DNA of 64,000 nt. Origin: Zea mays. Lineage: Eukaryota > Streptophyta > Magnoliopsida > Poales > Poaceae. Every line of letters begins with the position of its first letter. Position 1 is the first letter of the stretch. The notes under the pieces are model-generated. The model saw only the letters and a program-made list of their open reading frames with translations. It was not told where the DNA came from and made no database searches. Of this stretch, positions 45,196 through 56,043 are shown piece by piece. The stretch spans positions 176,076,428-176,140,427 of the forward strand of contig NC_050101.1 in the NCBI RefSeq assembly GCF_902167145.1. The letters run 5' to 3'. The position numbers and the translations under genes are program-made.

Positions 45196-46923
45196 CCCTG
45201 CATGTATGAAAGGTAATCGTGTAGACTCGTGTTTTGCAAAACTCTAATTGTGTGGCCCCCTAGGGCATTTCAAAATGAATTTTGCTTGATGTTTTCTCCT
45301 CTTTTGAGTGCGTATGTGATGCTTTAACGTTAGTGCTCATAAGTCCTGGTTAGCATAGTCCTCAATTCAGGAGCTGAGCAGTAGTAGTTATGCTTAGCCC
45401 CCGAATCTGAGTAGTCCGTGTTTTGGAAAAACTCTATTCTTCCCTTATTCAAAACATTTGATTTGTTTGTGCTTATCATTGCTGAGCTTGTGTGTTTTCT
45501 TTTTGTTTTTCTTAAAAAGGTTTTCTCTAAAAACATAGATCACAAATTAGAGCTAATCCTTACCTTATGCTTCAATTCTCATCTTAACCCATCTCAAGAG
45601 AAAAAGTGCCTTACCCAAGAAGATAACGGGAAGCTTACCCTTGAAGCATGGAATAAGCTACAGAGGAACCTATCCAGTCGCTCAGTCAAAAGGACCGATC
45701 GTGAGAATCAAAGCACTGCCCCTGAGTCAAAGTAAACAGGAAAAGAGGACAGAAGGAGTTATTACCATACAGAGAGGCAAAGATTCTTGGAACCAGAGAC
45801 CACAAACATCAGGGTCATTGACCCCACCACTCACCTGTGCCCCTCGCACGCGTGCCCGCCTCCATGCGCACTACCACCGCCCCACGCCCTCTTTGCAGCG
45901 CACTACCGCCACCCACGCCCCCTTTGCAGCGCACCCACCGCCATTACCGCCAGAAACACCATTCCCCCCATCGCACCTGCTGCCTCGTGTCATCTGCTCC
46001 GTCACTGCCACTCCGCACCCGAGCACCACCTCGCATACCACTCGCCTATAAAACCCCCCACCAGCTCCCTCAATCCCCACGTAGCTCAAAGCAAATCACA
46101 CTCCAGATAAATCCCCTCTGCCAATTCGCAAGCAACTCCATTTTCCACTCCCTCGCCCCTAAGATCACAATGCTTGGTGATTCTTGGGTTGAAGACTGTT
46201 GTATATGGTTCAACATCTTCGGTTTCCTCCTCTGTATGATTGTAATACTCTTTGATAGAATCCTCTAGTGGGAAGAGCAAAGAGAAAGAAAGGGTCAGTG
46301 AAAAGAAGATAGTGAAGAGAAGATGAGAAGAAGGTTGTCCCAGAATCAACCTTGTGTCAGTCATCTCTCCGCAGCCTGGTCAAGCAGCAACAGCAGCAGA
46401 AGGACCCGTAACACCCTTGTTATGTGGTACTTCAAGGAGTTCAAATCCCCAAGATTCAAGAGTTCTACCCTCATTCTTTTTAAGTGGGGTAGTGTTCCAG
46501 TAAGGTTCCTGCTATGGAGAAAAAGAATAAGGCATGTAGCAAGCTTGTGGAGGACCCGATCGTCCAAGCATATAAGTTTCTGGATGAGAAGTGGTCACCC
46601 AAGTTTTGTTGATGAAGCACCAGAAGACCAATCATGGAAGGAATCCATGTGGAAGTTCGCAAGAGAAAGGTTTGCGTGTTGGCATTGATGCTTCTTCAAT
46701 AAGCTAGCTGCCAAGCGAAACCTAGAAGCCTGAAGATGATCTTGAGTAGCCAGAACCAGCGTTTGCAATCAGCAACCGGATGCCCCTCAAAGGCCAGATT
46801 TTGTTGAAGCTCTATCTCCTCGAAGAGTTTGCAAAGTGAAGATATGTAGCTGAAGTAAAGCTATACCCATAACCCTTCTAAGCCAAATCTCGAGGACGAG
46901 ATTCATTTTAAGTGGGGTAGATT
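45196..46923 (+). other. Right internal non-coding part of the level-4 retroelement
   Basis: No convincing gene is present. The stretch holds a Pro-rich low-complexity segment at about 45830-46080. Two similar TTTAAGTGGGGTAG tracts lie at about 46478 and 46908, the second immediately before the 3' LTR and therefore the likely polypurine tract. Pol domains are absent. Confidence 0.7.
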
Positions 46924-49900
46924 TGTAGCATCCCAAAAATTCAAATTCTGAAATTTTCTCAAACTCGCCCTAAATTCAAAATGAATTTCAAATTTCATTT
47001 CAAAATGTTTGTTTGCGAGTTGATATCAACAAATAAATTATAGTGGTCTATATTCTCTCTAGAATCCTCCTCAAAATATCCTACAAATATTTCCCCAGTG
47101 ATCCCCCTCAAATTCTTTCCAGAAATACTGCTCAGATATTTCCCCAGTAACCCCCTTTGATTTCTTTCCAAAAATACTGCCAAAATATTCCACCGATGTA
47201 TCTCCGGATATTTTCCTCTTGAGAAATACCTTCAGAATCATTTTTCAAGTCCCTACAAATATTTTCTTTATAACTTTTCTCATGCTCATACGTATACGTA
47301 TGCCTCCAGTGTCATACGGTGAGCTCTACAAGCTAATCTCACTTATACAAGACAAATACATGCTAATCTCCCACTAATCCTCTCATCCTCCCACTAATCC
47401 TCTCATCCCCCCCCCTAATCCCCCCACCATGGCTATAAATAGAGGGGCAAGGGCCTCCTCTCATCCCACCCCAAGCCATTTCATGGCAACTCTCTTCCCC
47501 CCCCACACACACCCACTCCATGTTCCACACAAGCACACACTAGCACAAGGATCGTTCGATCGTTCTTCGATCGTTCGTCCCCTGTTCTTAGTTTGTTCGT
47601 TCGTTCGTTCGATCGTTCGATCGTTCGTCCGATCGTTCATGGTTCATTCGTCCGTTCGTCCGATCGTTCGATCGTTCGTCCGTTCGTTCGTCCAAATAAT
47701 CTTTTTCCTACCGTTATGCTGCCGAAATTCCGATCGTTCGTTCATTCGATCATTCGATCGTTCATCGTTCGTTCATAGTCCCTATTCATCGTTCATCGTT
47801 CGTTCATAGTCCCTATTCATCGTTCTTCCAGATAATCTTTGTCCTGTCGTTATGCTGCCGAAATTCCGATCGTTCGTTCGTCCGATCATTCGATCGTTCG
47901 TCCGTTCGTTCGTCCAAATAATCTTTTCCTGTCGTTATGCTGCCGAAATTCCGATCATTCGTTCGTCCATTCGTTCATAGTTCCTATTCATCGTTCATCG
48001 TTCGTTCATACGACTATTCACTATCACTATTCACCATTACTATTCATTGTTACTATTCACTGACACTATTCATCATCGTTACTATTCAATGTTACTATTC
48101 ATCATTGTTACTATTCATCATCGTTACTACTTATCGATGATACCTAGTAGCTTTTTCGTTGTCACTATTCATCGTTACTATTCATCGATTAGCCTATCAC
48201 CCCAAATTTCAACTAATCATACATCATGCTGTCTAGTCCACCTAAGACCAGCCAGACCCATATTCCAGTCATACGAACTCCGGTGACTGTGATTTTCCTT
48301 CCAGTAGGGAACTTTCCATCTGGTCACCCATCCCAGGTTTCTCCAAGTTGAGCACGCTTAACTTTGAGATTCCTTCGAACCAGGCTCCCAAACTCAGATT
48401 CCAATAATTCTCGTTTCTAAATTCTTATCAAACTATTCCCTATCCAACCATGTCATCCCTTAAGCATGGTCCATATTCCAGAAAACTCCCAAAATACTCT
48501 TGTCCCATATTCTGCCTATAACTCTCTTGTTCATACTAAGTCAGACGATTCATTCGTCACTATTCTCACCAACAGTGAACTTCACTGTGCTACACCACAT
48601 ACACCCTGCTATAAATACACCCAGCTACCCTCTCCCTCTCCACACACACTCAACACCCTCAGCCAAGGCAAACACCCCACCCACTCAGTTACTCTGCTCT
48701 GCCGGCTACACGCATAGTGTCGCTTCGCCTCCAGTCCACCCTCCTGGTAAGCACCTCCGCTCCACCACCAGTAATATCACAACACCACATGACACAGATT
48801 CTACTCAAGACTCTACCCATCCATATATCGCTTTTCTGACCACTATACTAAATATTTGTTGGTATACTTGCTGGTTTGTATGTTTGCTTGTTCATGTTGC
48901 ATAGTTATTGGAGCGTTCGTGCCGTCTCGTGGAGGCCAGATCTGCAAGTCTACGCTAGGCGGTGGAGCCAGAAGCCAGTTCTGCGAGCTCCCCTTCCCCC
49001 TTCGCCGAATAAGCACGGCAAGCTCACTGGATCCCTTTGATGCATAAAATACCTATGATTTTTCAACCACAACCCTCAGCCTGTTATTTTATGCATGATA
49101 TGATTTTGTGACAAGTTATTATGGCCACCCAAGCCGCTTGCCGCAATCACTCCTTAATATATTTGTTACAAATGATTTGAGAAAGGGTGTGAGTTTTCAA
49201 AAGAAAATGCTTTTCAAAATGTGTATGATGAAGGGTTTTCACCCTTATCACCTTGTGAGTGGGATAATCAGGGACTCCCTGGTTTAGGGGAGGGCCTAAG
49301 GTGATGGCTCAGCTGGTTTAGGCGTGAGCAGAAGGATTGTCCCCTCGTATAAGGACCGGTTTGTCATCTTCTCTACCTGTACTCTTTAATAGTACAACCA
49401 CTCGAGACTGTGTGGGCAGTCACTCAATCTGAACTCGTACGGTCCAACCCCAGGGTTATGAAGGCTGGGGAGCACCGGGAGGATAAGGAGGGGGAAAGTT
49501 TTGTCCGGTTTGGACATGGTGGTGGCCTGACTCCTTCCGGATAACCGTTAAGGTTAGGACGTGCGAGGAAAGAAAGAGATTCGGATTCGGATCTCATTGA
49601 TCATGAGATCGCAGAGCCGGACTAGTGGGTAAAGTGTACACCTCTGCGCAGAGTTTGAAAACCTATTCGAATAGTCTGTGTCCACAGGAATGGACGAGTC
49701 TGGTATGGTATGGCAATTAATGTTTTGTTTTAAAAAAAAGAGGTGTGTTTGAGAAAAGTGGTTTTTAAAAAGGTTCGGCGGTTGAGCCGTGAGCTATGGT
49801 GGACGGGAAGTCCAGTAGCTGTTTTTGAAAAGGAAAACCAGTGGGAAACTGCTGAGATACCTGGATGGTTTAGTCCAGGGGATTTTGTTCTAATATTGAA

Positions 49901-50374
49901 AAACTTCCTGCTCCTTTTGGAGAGGATGCACTTTGCAAAATACAAAATGTTTTTCAAAACAACCCTGCATAAAATATTGTTGTTTCTGCAAATATCCTGA
50001 GCTCTACATATTCCATGCATTATATCTGATTTCCCCATTCCGCGGGTGAAGGTGGGCTGCTGAGTACGTTTGTACTCACCCTTGCTTATTTGTTGTTTTT
50101 CAGAAAAAGGAGATCGGGTAAGAGTTACGACTGTTCCCAACCTTGCCTGTGGCTGTTGGACCGCTGAATTGCTTCACTGCGTATATCGGGCTGCTTCAGC
50201 CCCACTCTGATGATATGTCCCGAGTTGTGGACCAACTCTTAAAGTTGTTCGCCACCTTTATAGGTTTGTCTCGTTTAAGCAGATCTGGAATCATCTGATG
50301 TATAAATGTGTTTACTAGCCTCCTGGGACTAGTAATTGTATCACATTGGAGTCCCAGAGGATTGGGACGCTTCA
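46924..50374 (+). repeat. 3' LTR of the level-4 retroelement
   Basis: This is a near-identical copy of 33923-37376. Differences seen are single bases and C-run lengths (near 47408 and 47498). It carries the same minisatellite and two TATA-like sites. Confidence 0.95.
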
Positions 50375-50559
50375 TTCACCCCCCCTACTAAGGTTAGCTG
50401 CATACCCATGAGGATGAGGATGAGCCAAAGCCAAGAGTGAGACGATTGCTGGATGAACAATTTGATCTAGTGAGCCTACTTAACTTATTTACCCCTCTTT
50501 TTCTTTCTATACATAAGGCAGATTAGGATTTGGGGATATCTTTAGAAACATCATTTGAC

Positions 50560-51040
50560 CATCAATTACTCTTGCGATACTACATCAATTGCATCAAAAG
50601 CAGTGGCGGCTATGGACTGGCGGCAAAATCAACAAATTCACTGTCAAGTGGGCGGAGGCGGCTATGGACTGGCAGCAAAATCAACAAATTCACTGTCAAG
50701 TGTCAACAAATTAATTCACTGTCAGCAGAACTGGGCACTGGCGGCGGCTATGGGCACTGGGAGCTGTGGGCGGAGGTAAAAGGGAGGAGGGAGGAGGGGG
50801 GCCGGCGACCGGCGGCGTACCTGGCGGTTCTGGAGTGGCGGCGGCTATGAGCACTGGGGCACCGGGAGCTGGGGGCGCCGACGGAGGTAGCAGGCAGCGC
50901 AGACCACAGAGGGCGTGGTGGCGGCGTGGGCGCGGGCCCGACGGCGTGGTGGCGGCGTGGGTGGCGGCGTGGTGAAGAGAGGAAGAGAGGAAAACGAAGT
51001 GAGCGCAGAGAAGAAGAGAGGAAGACGACGGTTGTATTAT
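50560..51040 (-). other. GC-rich leader region of the CACTA element
   Basis: This is a GC-rich block with GGCGGCG runs and a tandem duplication of about 51 bp (about 50602-50703, GGCTATGGACTGGC units). It lies upstream of the minus-strand TNP2 remnant and probably was its promoter and 5' leader. The ORFs are low-complexity and not convincing. Confidence 0.5.
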
Positions 51041-51325
51041 TCAACGGCTTTGCCGAGTGCCAGATCGCGGGCACTCGGCAAAGATTTTTTTAAAAATTTT
51101 AAAGTACATTTTGCCGAGTGCCCGCGATCTGGTACTCGGCAAAGACGGCTTTGCCGAGTGCCAGGTCTGAGGCACTCGGCAAAGCATTTATTAAAAATTT
51201 TAAAATACATTTTGCCGAGTGCCGACTGACAGGCACTCGGCAAAACCTTAACTTATTGTTTTTGCCGAGTGCTGCCAGGCTGGCACTCGGCAAAGAGAGT
51301 CTTTGCCGAGTGTCGTTTTTGGACA
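51040..51325. repeat. CACTA right subterminal repeats, inner cluster
   Basis: Facing TTTGCCGAGTG and CACTCGGCAAAG motifs with CCAGATCG- and CCAGGTCTG-type spacers, equal in kind to those at 29340-29871. Confidence 0.85.
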
Positions 51326-52304
51326 CTCGGCAAAGTACATTTTTATTTTTTTATTTTGCCAACCAAAAAATTTTGTGGTATGTTCCTACACTATATAGAC
51401 CTACATATACCATTTTGGGTCAATTATAACAGTGTTTTCTATAGCTAGTACATTTAGTTTGTTTATTTGAATTTCTTCGGAAAATTCAGATTTGAACTGC
51501 AGGTCACTTGAAACTTGGAAAACCGTGCATGCAAAAATGATATCCATGCTACATAGCACAAGTTACGACCGATTTCAGGAGCGGACCGGAAACTTCGAGC
51601 ACTATGCTCACTCAACATGGCCGTGAACTTGCCATACAACTGTTTAAAAAATTTATAAAACACAAACAAACTTAGAAAATCATGAAACTTGTCCACATGT
51701 CATGATATCATATGTAGAGTCTGTGATAAAAAATTTAGAATGTTTGGAGAAAGTTGTGAGACATTATGTGTAGAAACCTAAGAGAACCACACATGAAATC
51801 ATAGAGTTTCAATGTGGATCTCTTAGGTTTGTACACATAGTGCGTTACAGCTTTCTCGAAACTTTTTCAAATTTTTATCACAGCCTCTACATATGATATC
51901 ATGACACGTGGACAGGTTTCATGATTTTCTGACTTTGTTTCTGTTTTATACAATTTTTAAACACCTGGATGGCAAGTTTACAGTCATGTTGAGTGAGCAT
52001 GGTGCTCGAAGTTTCCGGTCCGCTCCTGAAATCGATCGTAATTTGTGCTAAGTAGCATGGATATCATTTTTGCATGCACGATTTTCCAAGTTTCGAGTGA
52101 TCTGCAGTTCAAATCTAAATTTTCCGAAGAAATTCAAATAAACAAACTAAATCTACTAACGATTGAAAACTCTGTTAAAATTGTCCACAAATGATACATG
52201 TAGGTCTACATAGTGTACGAACATACCACAAAAATTTTGAGAGACAAAAATAAAAAAAATAAAAATATACTTTGCCGAGTGTCTAGAGATGACACTCGGC
52301 AAAG
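51300..52304. repeat. About 1-kb long inverted repeat (foldback) inside the CACTA right end
   Basis: Arms of about 480 bp (about 51300-51795 and 51808-52304) pair around a centre near 51802. Matches include ACATTTAGTTTGTTTATTTG with its inverse at about 52130-52150, and TGCATGCAAAAATGATATCC with its inverse near 52055-52075. The outer edges reach the subterminal CACTCGGCAAAG motifs. Arms are imperfect, roughly 85-90% by eye. A transcript across it would form a long hairpin. Confidence 0.85.
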
Positions 52305-52642
52305 TATGCTTTGCCGAGTGCCTTTTATGTGGCTCTCGGCACAGAACCTCTTTGCCGAGTGCCATCCGTTGACTCTCGGCAAAGACTGACGGCCGTCAGC
52401 TTTGGGACGGCCGCTGACGGCCGTTTGCCGAGAGCCCCCTTTGCCGAGAGTTTGACACTCGGCAAAGTTGTCTTTGCCGAGTGTCGCCCTATGCCGAGTG
52501 TTCAGCGCTCGGTAAAGCTCGCTTTGCCGAGTGCCTAGCTTTACCGAGTGCGGCACTCGGCAAAGCCTTGTTTGCCGAGTGCCCGACAAAAGACACTCGG
52601 CAAAGAATACAACACTCGGCAAAGCCTGCGATTCCGGTAGTG
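52265..52642. repeat. CACTA right subterminal repeats, outer cluster, and right TIR
   Basis: This is a dense array of TTTGCCGAGTG/CACTCGGCAAAG motifs, some as TTTGCCGAGAG, ending in GATTCCGGTAGTG. Confidence 0.9.
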
Positions 52643-53754
52643 GTAAGCTCTCTAAGGCGCTCTATGGACTTAAGCAAGCCCCAAGAGCATGGTATGAATG
52701 CCTTAGAGACTTTTTACTTGCTAATGCTTTCAAGGTTGGGAAAGCCGATCCAACTCTTTTCACTAAGACATGTGATGGTGATTTGTTTGTGTGCCAAATT
52801 TATGTCGATGACATAATATTTGGTTCTACTAACCAAAAGTCTTGTGAAGAGTTTAGCAGGGTAATGACGCAGAAATTCGAGATGTCGATGATGGGCGAGT
52901 TGAACTACTTCCTTGGGTTCCAAGTGAAGCAACTCAAGGACGGCACCTTCATCTCTCAAACGAAATACACGCAAGATCTGCTGAAGCGGTTTGGGATGAA
53001 GGACGCCAAGCCCGCTAAGACTCCGATGGGAACCGACGGACACACCGACCTCAACAAAGGAGGTAAGTCCGTTGATCAAAAAGCATACCGGTCAATGATA
53101 GGGTCATTACTTTACTTATGTGCTAGTAGACCGGATATTATGCTCAGCGTATGCATGTGTGCTAGATTTCAATCCGATCCTAAGGAGTGTCACTTAGTGG
53201 CGGTGAAGCGAATTCTTAGATATTTGGTTGCTACGCCTTGCTTCGGGCTCTGGTATCCAAAGGGGTCCACCTTTGACTTAGTTGGATACTCAGACTCCGA
53301 CTATGCTGGATGTAAGGTCGATAGGAAGAGTACATCGGGGACGTGCCAATTCTTAGGAAGGTCCCTGGTGTCATGGAACTCTAAGAAACAAACCTCCGTT
53401 GCCCTATCCACCGCTGAGGCCGAGTACGTTGCCGCAGGACAGTGTTGCGCGCAACTACTTTGGATGAGGCAAACCCTCAGGGACTTTGGCTACAATCTGA
53501 GCAAAGTCCCACTCCTATGTGATAATGAGAGTGCTATCCGCTTGGCGGAAAATCCTGTTGAACACAGCCGCACAAAGCACATTGACATCCGGCATCACTT
53601 TTTGAGAGACCACCAGCAAAAGGGAGATATCGAAGTGTTTCATGTTAGCACCGAGAACCAGCTAGCCGATATCTTTACCAAGCCTCTAGATGAGAAGACC
53701 TTTTGCAGGCTGCGTAGTGAGCTAAATGTCTTAGATTCGCGGAACTTGGATTGA

Positions 53755-54540
53755 ATTGTAGCATACTTGTATTTATGCTTTTGATCATGTTCCTTTCTGC
53801 ATTTTGTTGCTTATTATGGTGCTCAAGTTGTACAAACACTCCCTGAACCTCACAAGTCTGTTGCAAAGTGATGCACATGTTTAGGGGGAGATGTGTTACA
53901 ACTTGACCCTTTGAGACTAACCATATGCTTGAGTTTGCTTGATTTAGTCTCGAAGGAGAATTGAAAGGGAAAAGGTGGACTTGGACCATGAAAGACTTCC
54001 ACTGCACTCCGATGAGAGGGTAACTTATTCCAAGTTCATCTCATAAACTCTTATTGCCATTTGCTCTTAATTGATGACTTTGGTGAGGCAATGGGGTTAA
54101 AGGGCCAAAATTGATCCCGTTTTGGTGCTTGATGCCAAAGGGGGAGAAAATAAAGGCCAAAGCAATAAATGGATCAGCTACCACTTGAGAGATTTGAAAA
54201 TAGGAGAGTAAAGCTTTTGGTTTGTCAAAACTCTTTCATATCTTTTGTGTCAAAAGTTGGCTTCTTGTGGGGAGAAGTAGTGATTATGGGAAAGAGGGGG
54301 AGTTTTTGAAATCTTTGATCAATCTCTTATGGAATGACTCTCTTTATGCTTCAACATGTGTGTTTGACTTAGAGATAGAGATTTGAGTTTGATTTGCAAA
54401 AATAGACCAAGTGGTGGCAAAGGATGATCCATATATGCCAAAAACGAATCAAAATAAATTTGAGGTTTATTTGAAGTGATTTTGCACTTGTTCTAGTTGC
54501 TTTATGTTGTGTTGGCATAAATCACCAAAAAGGGGGAGAT
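53755..54540 (+). other. 3' non-coding region of Sirevirus I with four polypurine tracts
   Basis: No ORF is supported. Tracts are at about 53882-53892 (TTAGGGGGAGATG), 54136-54148 (AAAGGGGGAGAAAA), 54290-54304 (GAAAGAGGGGGAG) and 54526-54540 (AAAAAGGGGGAGAT). The last is adjacent to the LTR and is the functional one by position. Confidence 0.82.
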
Positions 54541-55809
54541 TGAAAGGGAAATGTGCCCTTGGGCCATTTCTAAGTATTTTGGTGATTGAGTGCAAACACA
54601 AGTGCTCAAATGTGAATCTATGCCCATGGGTGAACAAAGTGCAAATCACAATTAAAGGTATGTTTCTAAGCCTTAGTACATTGGTTTTGTGTACTAATGT
54701 ACTTGTCTAAGTATTAGAAACAGAGAGAAGAAGAAAAGAGAAGAGATGGAGAAAGACTTGGCTGTGTACAGCCAAGACTCAGCTCGGTCTGGCACACCGG
54801 ACTGTCCGGTGGTGCACCGGACAGTGTCCGGTGCGCCAGGCTGACTCGGCGTGAAAAGGCCACTCTCGGGAATTCGCCGACGGCGTACGGCTAAAATTCA
54901 CCGGACTGTCCGGTGTGCACCGGACTGTCCGGTGAGCCAACGGTCGGCCGAGCCAATGGTCGGCCGCGGGATCTACGCGCGACACGTGGCCGGGCCAACG
55001 GTCGGAAGGGGGCATCGGACTGTCCGGTGTGCACCGGACTGTCCGGTGCGCCAACGGCTCCCAGATCTGCAACGGTCGGCTGTGCCGCTTATGGAAAGAA
55101 ATCGGGCACCGGACAGTGTCCGGTGTGCACCGGACTGTCCGGTGCACCCGACGACAGAAGGCAGGGATGGCCTTCCAGATTTGTTCTCAATGGCTCCTAG
55201 CTGCCTTGGGGCTATAAAAGGGACCCCTAGGCGCATGGAGGAGAACACCAAGCATTCCTGCAACATCCCTAAGCACCAAGACATCGATTCCACGCATTTG
55301 GTTCATTGTGATAGCATCTAGAGCTCTTGTTGAGTTGTGAACTCATTGAGTTGTGTTGCGAGCTCTTGTTGCGATTTGTGTGCGTGTTGTTGCTCTGATA
55401 TTGAGTCTTGTGTGCGTTGTTAGTCCCTTCCTTACTCCGTATTTCTTTGTGAATCTTAAGTGTAAGGGCGAGAGGCTCCAAGTTGTGGAGATTCCTCGCA
55501 AACGGGATATTGAAAGGCAAAGCAAAACACCGTGGTATTCAAGTTGGTCTTTGGACCACTTGAGAGGGGTTGATTGCAACCCTCGTCCATTGGGACGCCA
55601 CAACGTGGAGTAGGCAAGCGTTGGTCTTGGCCGAACCACGGGATAAACCACTGTGTCATCTCTGTGTTTGATCTCTTGTGGTATTGTGTTTCGTTGTGAC
55701 TCCTCTCTAGCCACTTGGCAATTATTGCGTTAACACTTAACAAGTTTTTGTGGCTATAAGTCTAAGTTTTCACAGGATCACCTATTCACCCCCCCTCTAG
55801 GTGCTCTCA
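54541..55809 (+). repeat. 3' LTR of Sirevirus I
   Basis: This is 1269 bp, collinear with 23537-24804. Several of the changes between the two look like C/T or G/A transitions (for example at about 54956, 54975 and 55016). Confidence 0.95.
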
Positions 55810-56031
55810 GTAGGGGGGGTCGTCTTCCGCGGTACAGTCGGTGCCGACGTTGATGAGTATGCAGTCGGCGCCCGAATCGTCGTTGAAGGAGGAAGTACAT
55901 CCGTGGGTGGCCTGCTCGCGACCACGACCAGTCAGCACATCGGTCAAGCGCTCCTCCATTTGCGTCATTACGGCCAGAAGACGTTGCATCGCAGTATCCA
56001 TGCTGGAGATAGATCGACCAGGATTTCTAGT

Positions 56032-56043
56032 TCTGATACCAAA
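56032..56043 (-). other. Primer-binding site of element H
   Basis: The minus strand reads TTTGGTATCAGA directly next to the 5' LTR, matching the core of the initiator-Met tRNA site. Confidence 0.75.

Larger units (their letters stand above)
33923..50374 (+). mobile_element. Pol-less long-LTR retrotransposon, probably Ty3/gypsy type (level 4)
   Basis: Two LTRs of 3454 bp (33923-37376) and 3451 bp (46924-50374) are almost identical. The target duplication is TTCAC (33918-33922 and 50375-50379). A primer-binding site TGGTATCAGAGC starts at 37379 and a polypurine-like AAGTGGGGTAGA precedes the 3' LTR. Without the level-5 insert it is about 9.98 kb with only about 3.1 kb of internal DNA. The only coding region is a 373-codon ORF, and there is no pol. 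Assignment to the gypsy group rests on LTR style and PBS and is inference. Confidence 0.92.
32306..50470 (-). pseudogene. TNP2-like CACTA transposase, C-terminal part only, split by the level-4 retroelement
   Basis: The minus-strand segments are about 50470-50380, 33922-33162 and 33085-32306. With the insert and one TTCAC copy removed, the frame crosses the junction into VNLSTLRVLGMKSHDFH. Following segments are typical of TNP2-associated DUF4218 (LPAMVRGYVPEHVW, FFNPMQHLIIHLPYE, KCKIEASIAEAYILEE) and, after an intron, DUF4216 (GFAYRVRKFSGYDIN ... VYYLPYACQ) with an acidic tail. A one-base loss in the G run at 33621-33626 shifts the frame. The N-terminal catalytic Transposase_21 region is not found anywhere in the element. 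It is therefore deleted, and the gene cannot make an active enzyme. Confidence 0.8.
29327..52642. mobile_element. CACTA (En/Spm) transposon, level 3 of the nest
   Basis: The ends are CACTACCGGAATC (29327) and GATTCCGGTAGTG (52642). The 3-bp target duplication is GTA (29324-29326 and 52643-52645) inside the reverse-transcriptase codons of Sirevirus I. Without the level-4 insert it is 6859 bp. Both ends have many inverted TTTGCCGAGTG/CACTCGGCAAA motifs. Minus-strand genes are a decayed TNP2-like transposase and a Transposase_24-type second gene. It is defective for transposase and could have been mobilised only in trans. Confidence 0.95.
27229..53754 (+). pseudogene. pol: Sirevirus I pol polyprotein, split by the CACTA element
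   Basis: Coding segments are 27229-29326 and 52646-53754. With one GTA duplication removed they share one frame. The left part has the protease signature DSGCTNHM, the integrase zinc finger ([13 protein letters not shown] ... CAACQAGK), integrase core motifs ([26 protein letters not shown]) and the first reverse-transcriptase motifs ([21 protein letters not shown]). The right part has YVDDIIFGS (catalytic Asp pair), LNYFLGFQV, then RNase H motifs (YSDSDYAGC, STAEAEYVA, TKHIDIRHHFLRD). The integrase-before-reverse-transcriptase order is that of Copia. The gene was apparently complete before the insertion, and this copy is inactive. Confidence 0.93.
23537..55809 (+). mobile_element. Sirevirus I (Opie/Ji-like Copia retrotransposon), level 2 of the nest
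   Basis: LTRs at 23537-24804 (1268 bp) and 54541-55809 (1269 bp) are about 99% identical by eye (roughly a dozen substitutions). The target duplication is GTAGG (23532-23536 and 55810-55814). Without the CACTA insert it is 8954 bp, the usual Opie/Ji size. The order is LTR, PBS, gag, pol (protease, integrase, reverse transcriptase, RNase H), a long 3' non-coding region with several polypurine tracts, LTR. There is no envelope-like ORF. It was complete when the CACTA element interrupted its reverse transcriptase. Confidence 0.95.
21282..56001 (-). pseudogene. Chimeric ORF of element H (about 813 codons), split by Sirevirus I; contains a PGK-like segment
   Basis: The coding segments on the minus strand are 56001-55815 and 23536-21282. 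Removing the Sirevirus and one GTAGG copy leaves one open frame from an ATG to TAA with no internal stop. The start (MDTAMQRLLAVMTQMEERL) looks like a small coiled-coil gag. At about residues 311-349 (genomic 22793-22677) is LKGKSVSVRADLNAPLD followed by YLFSKGAKV, clearly like the N-terminal substrate-binding part of phosphoglycerate kinase but lacking its TRIRAAIPT segment. The remaining several hundred residues match nothing I recognise. The C-terminal ~35 residues are encoded in the LTR. It is probably a retroelement ORF that captured host gene pieces. In this copy it is disrupted. Confidence 0.7.

Noticed and set aside
45787..46268. Pro/His-rich ORFs in the right internal part of the level-4 element, possible second gene
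   Set aside because: Several frames are open over low-complexity CCACC sequence, with no known domain or conserved start.
53755..54540. Possible envelope-like gene after Sirevirus pol
   Set aside because: The stretch has no ORF of useful length and is explained by the multiple polypurine-tract region.
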